From assembly GCF_028368995.1 (NCBI RefSeq), contig NZ_JAQNDL010000003.1, positions 1,984,001-2,048,000 of the forward strand: a stretch of DNA of 64,000 bases, read 5' to 3'. Within the stretch, counting starts at the first letter, position 1, and every line of letters starts with the position of its first letter. Both the position numbers and the translations under genes were made by a program. Of this stretch, positions 63,587 through 64,000 are shown one piece after another. Source of the stretch: Nannocystis bainbridge. Its GTDB lineage: Bacteria > Myxococcota_A > Polyangia > Nannocystales > Nannocystaceae. Below the pieces are notes generated by a model. It had not been told where the DNA came from, ran no database searches, and saw only the letters and a list, made by a program, of their open reading frames with translations.

Positions 63587-64000
63587 ATGATCGCCGCGAT
63601 CGCCGGGGACATCATCGGCTCGGTGCACGAGCGGGCCGACATCAAGCGCACCGACTTCACGCTCTTCAAGACGAGCAGCAGCTTCACCGACGACACCGTC
63701 ATGACGATGGCCGTCGCCGACTGCCTGCTGCACCGCAAGCCCTACGCCGCCACCTTGCGCGAGTACGGCCGGCGCTACCCCGATCGCGGCTACGGCGGCA
63801 TGTTCCGCGAGTGGCTCGCCGACGACGCCATGGGCCCCTATCAGAGCTTCGGCAACGGCTCGGCCATGCGCGTCAGCCCCGTGGGGTTCGCCATGCGCAA
63901 CCTCGACGACGTCCTGTCCGAGGCGCGCGCCTCCGCCATGCCGACCCACGATCACCCCGAGGGCATCAAGGGCGCCCAGGCCCTCGCCGTCGCCGTGTTC
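63587..64000 (+). CDS. ADP-ribosylglycohydrolase family protein, 5' part
   Basis: The first 138 residues are visible; the rest lies beyond the window. MIAAIAGDIIGSVHE is the N-terminal signature, and SSFTDDTVMTMAVADCLL contains the paired Asp that bind magnesium in DraG-type enzymes. GNGSAMRVSPVGF and PTHDHPEGIKGAQALA also match. These enzymes remove ADP-ribose from proteins or small molecules. It probably starts leaderless after TATCCT. Divergent from the GNAT gene, 116 bp between starts. Confidence 0.93.
   Translation, partial: MIAAIAGDIIGSVHERADIKRTDFTLFKTSSSFTDDTVMTMAVADCLLHRKPYAATLREYGRRYPDRGYGGMFREWLADDAMGPYQSFGNGSAMRVSPVGFAMRNLDDVLSEARASAMPTHDHPEGIKGAQALAVAVF

Overview
The window is very GC-rich, densely coding DNA of a myxobacterium, most likely of the Nannocystis type (Myxococcota). 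The pointers are a 20-unit myxobacterial cysteine-rich (DUF4215) lipoprotein, several lipoproteins with Thr/Ser/Asp linkers, a membrane-tethered Ser/Thr kinase, a DUF1592/DUF1552 pair, TonB-dependent receptors without iron-uptake neighbours, and many long open but non-coding antisense frames. The genus is inferred; I saw no rRNA, tRNA, insertion sequence, prophage or CRISPR array.

Layout. 0-7 kb: an alpha-glucan/trehalose locus, with glgE-treS-maltokinase on the minus strand, translationally coupled by 4-bp overlaps, divergent from a fused otsA-otsB gene. 7-11 kb: a repeat-rich non-coding kilobase, a TPR protein and a small Cys-containing exported protein. 11.2-12.8 kb: a less GC-rich island with decayed genes, a frameshifted Imm53-type immunity gene and an orphan gene. 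12.8-14.2 kb: an ArsR repressor with a double-START (SRPBCC) protein and a visible operator. 14.8-18.1 kb: an unknown 567-aa protein coupled to a lipoprotein with a CxxCH haem-type motif. 18-25.8 kb: a possible DUF4003 protein, a small membrane protein, a dihydroorotase homologue that has lost its metal ligands, an FG-GAP lipoprotein, an AraC regulator and an isochorismatase-type hydrolase. 26-33 kb: two tandem copies of a lipoprotein plus TonB-dependent receptor cassette. 33-45.4 kb: kinase, site-2 protease with CBS domains, DUF4142 protein, cation/proton antiporter with a repetitive tail, NUDIX hydrolase, DUF1624-type membrane protein, histidine kinase, Coq4-like protein. 45.7-64 kb: a 1546-aa two-half membrane protein, CoA-binding protein, DUF1552/DUF1592 pair, Cys-less glutaredoxin, VIT/vWA/DUF2135 lipoprotein, DUF4215 lipoprotein, a membrane protein, a GNAT acetyltransferase and the start of an ADP-ribosylglycohydrolase.

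The most striking signal is not a gene. A family of short inverted repeats built on ACATGTCC / TGTCC-N4-GGACA is scattered through the whole window. Many copies form perfect 6- to 13-bp stems closed by GNRA, UUCG or similar four-base loops. They act as likely terminators, straddle stop/start codons and a Shine-Dalgarno sequence, form tandem arrays with 14- to 46-bp periods, and lie in frame inside conserved enzymes. A second recurrent signal is a TANNNT box ending 6-9 bases before a start codon without a Shine-Dalgarno sequence, which suggests leaderless transcripts for about eight genes.

Start codons marked as chosen by me rest on conserved N-termini, signal peptides, overlaps or the leaderless box. 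Function calls come from recognised motifs only; no database search was run.
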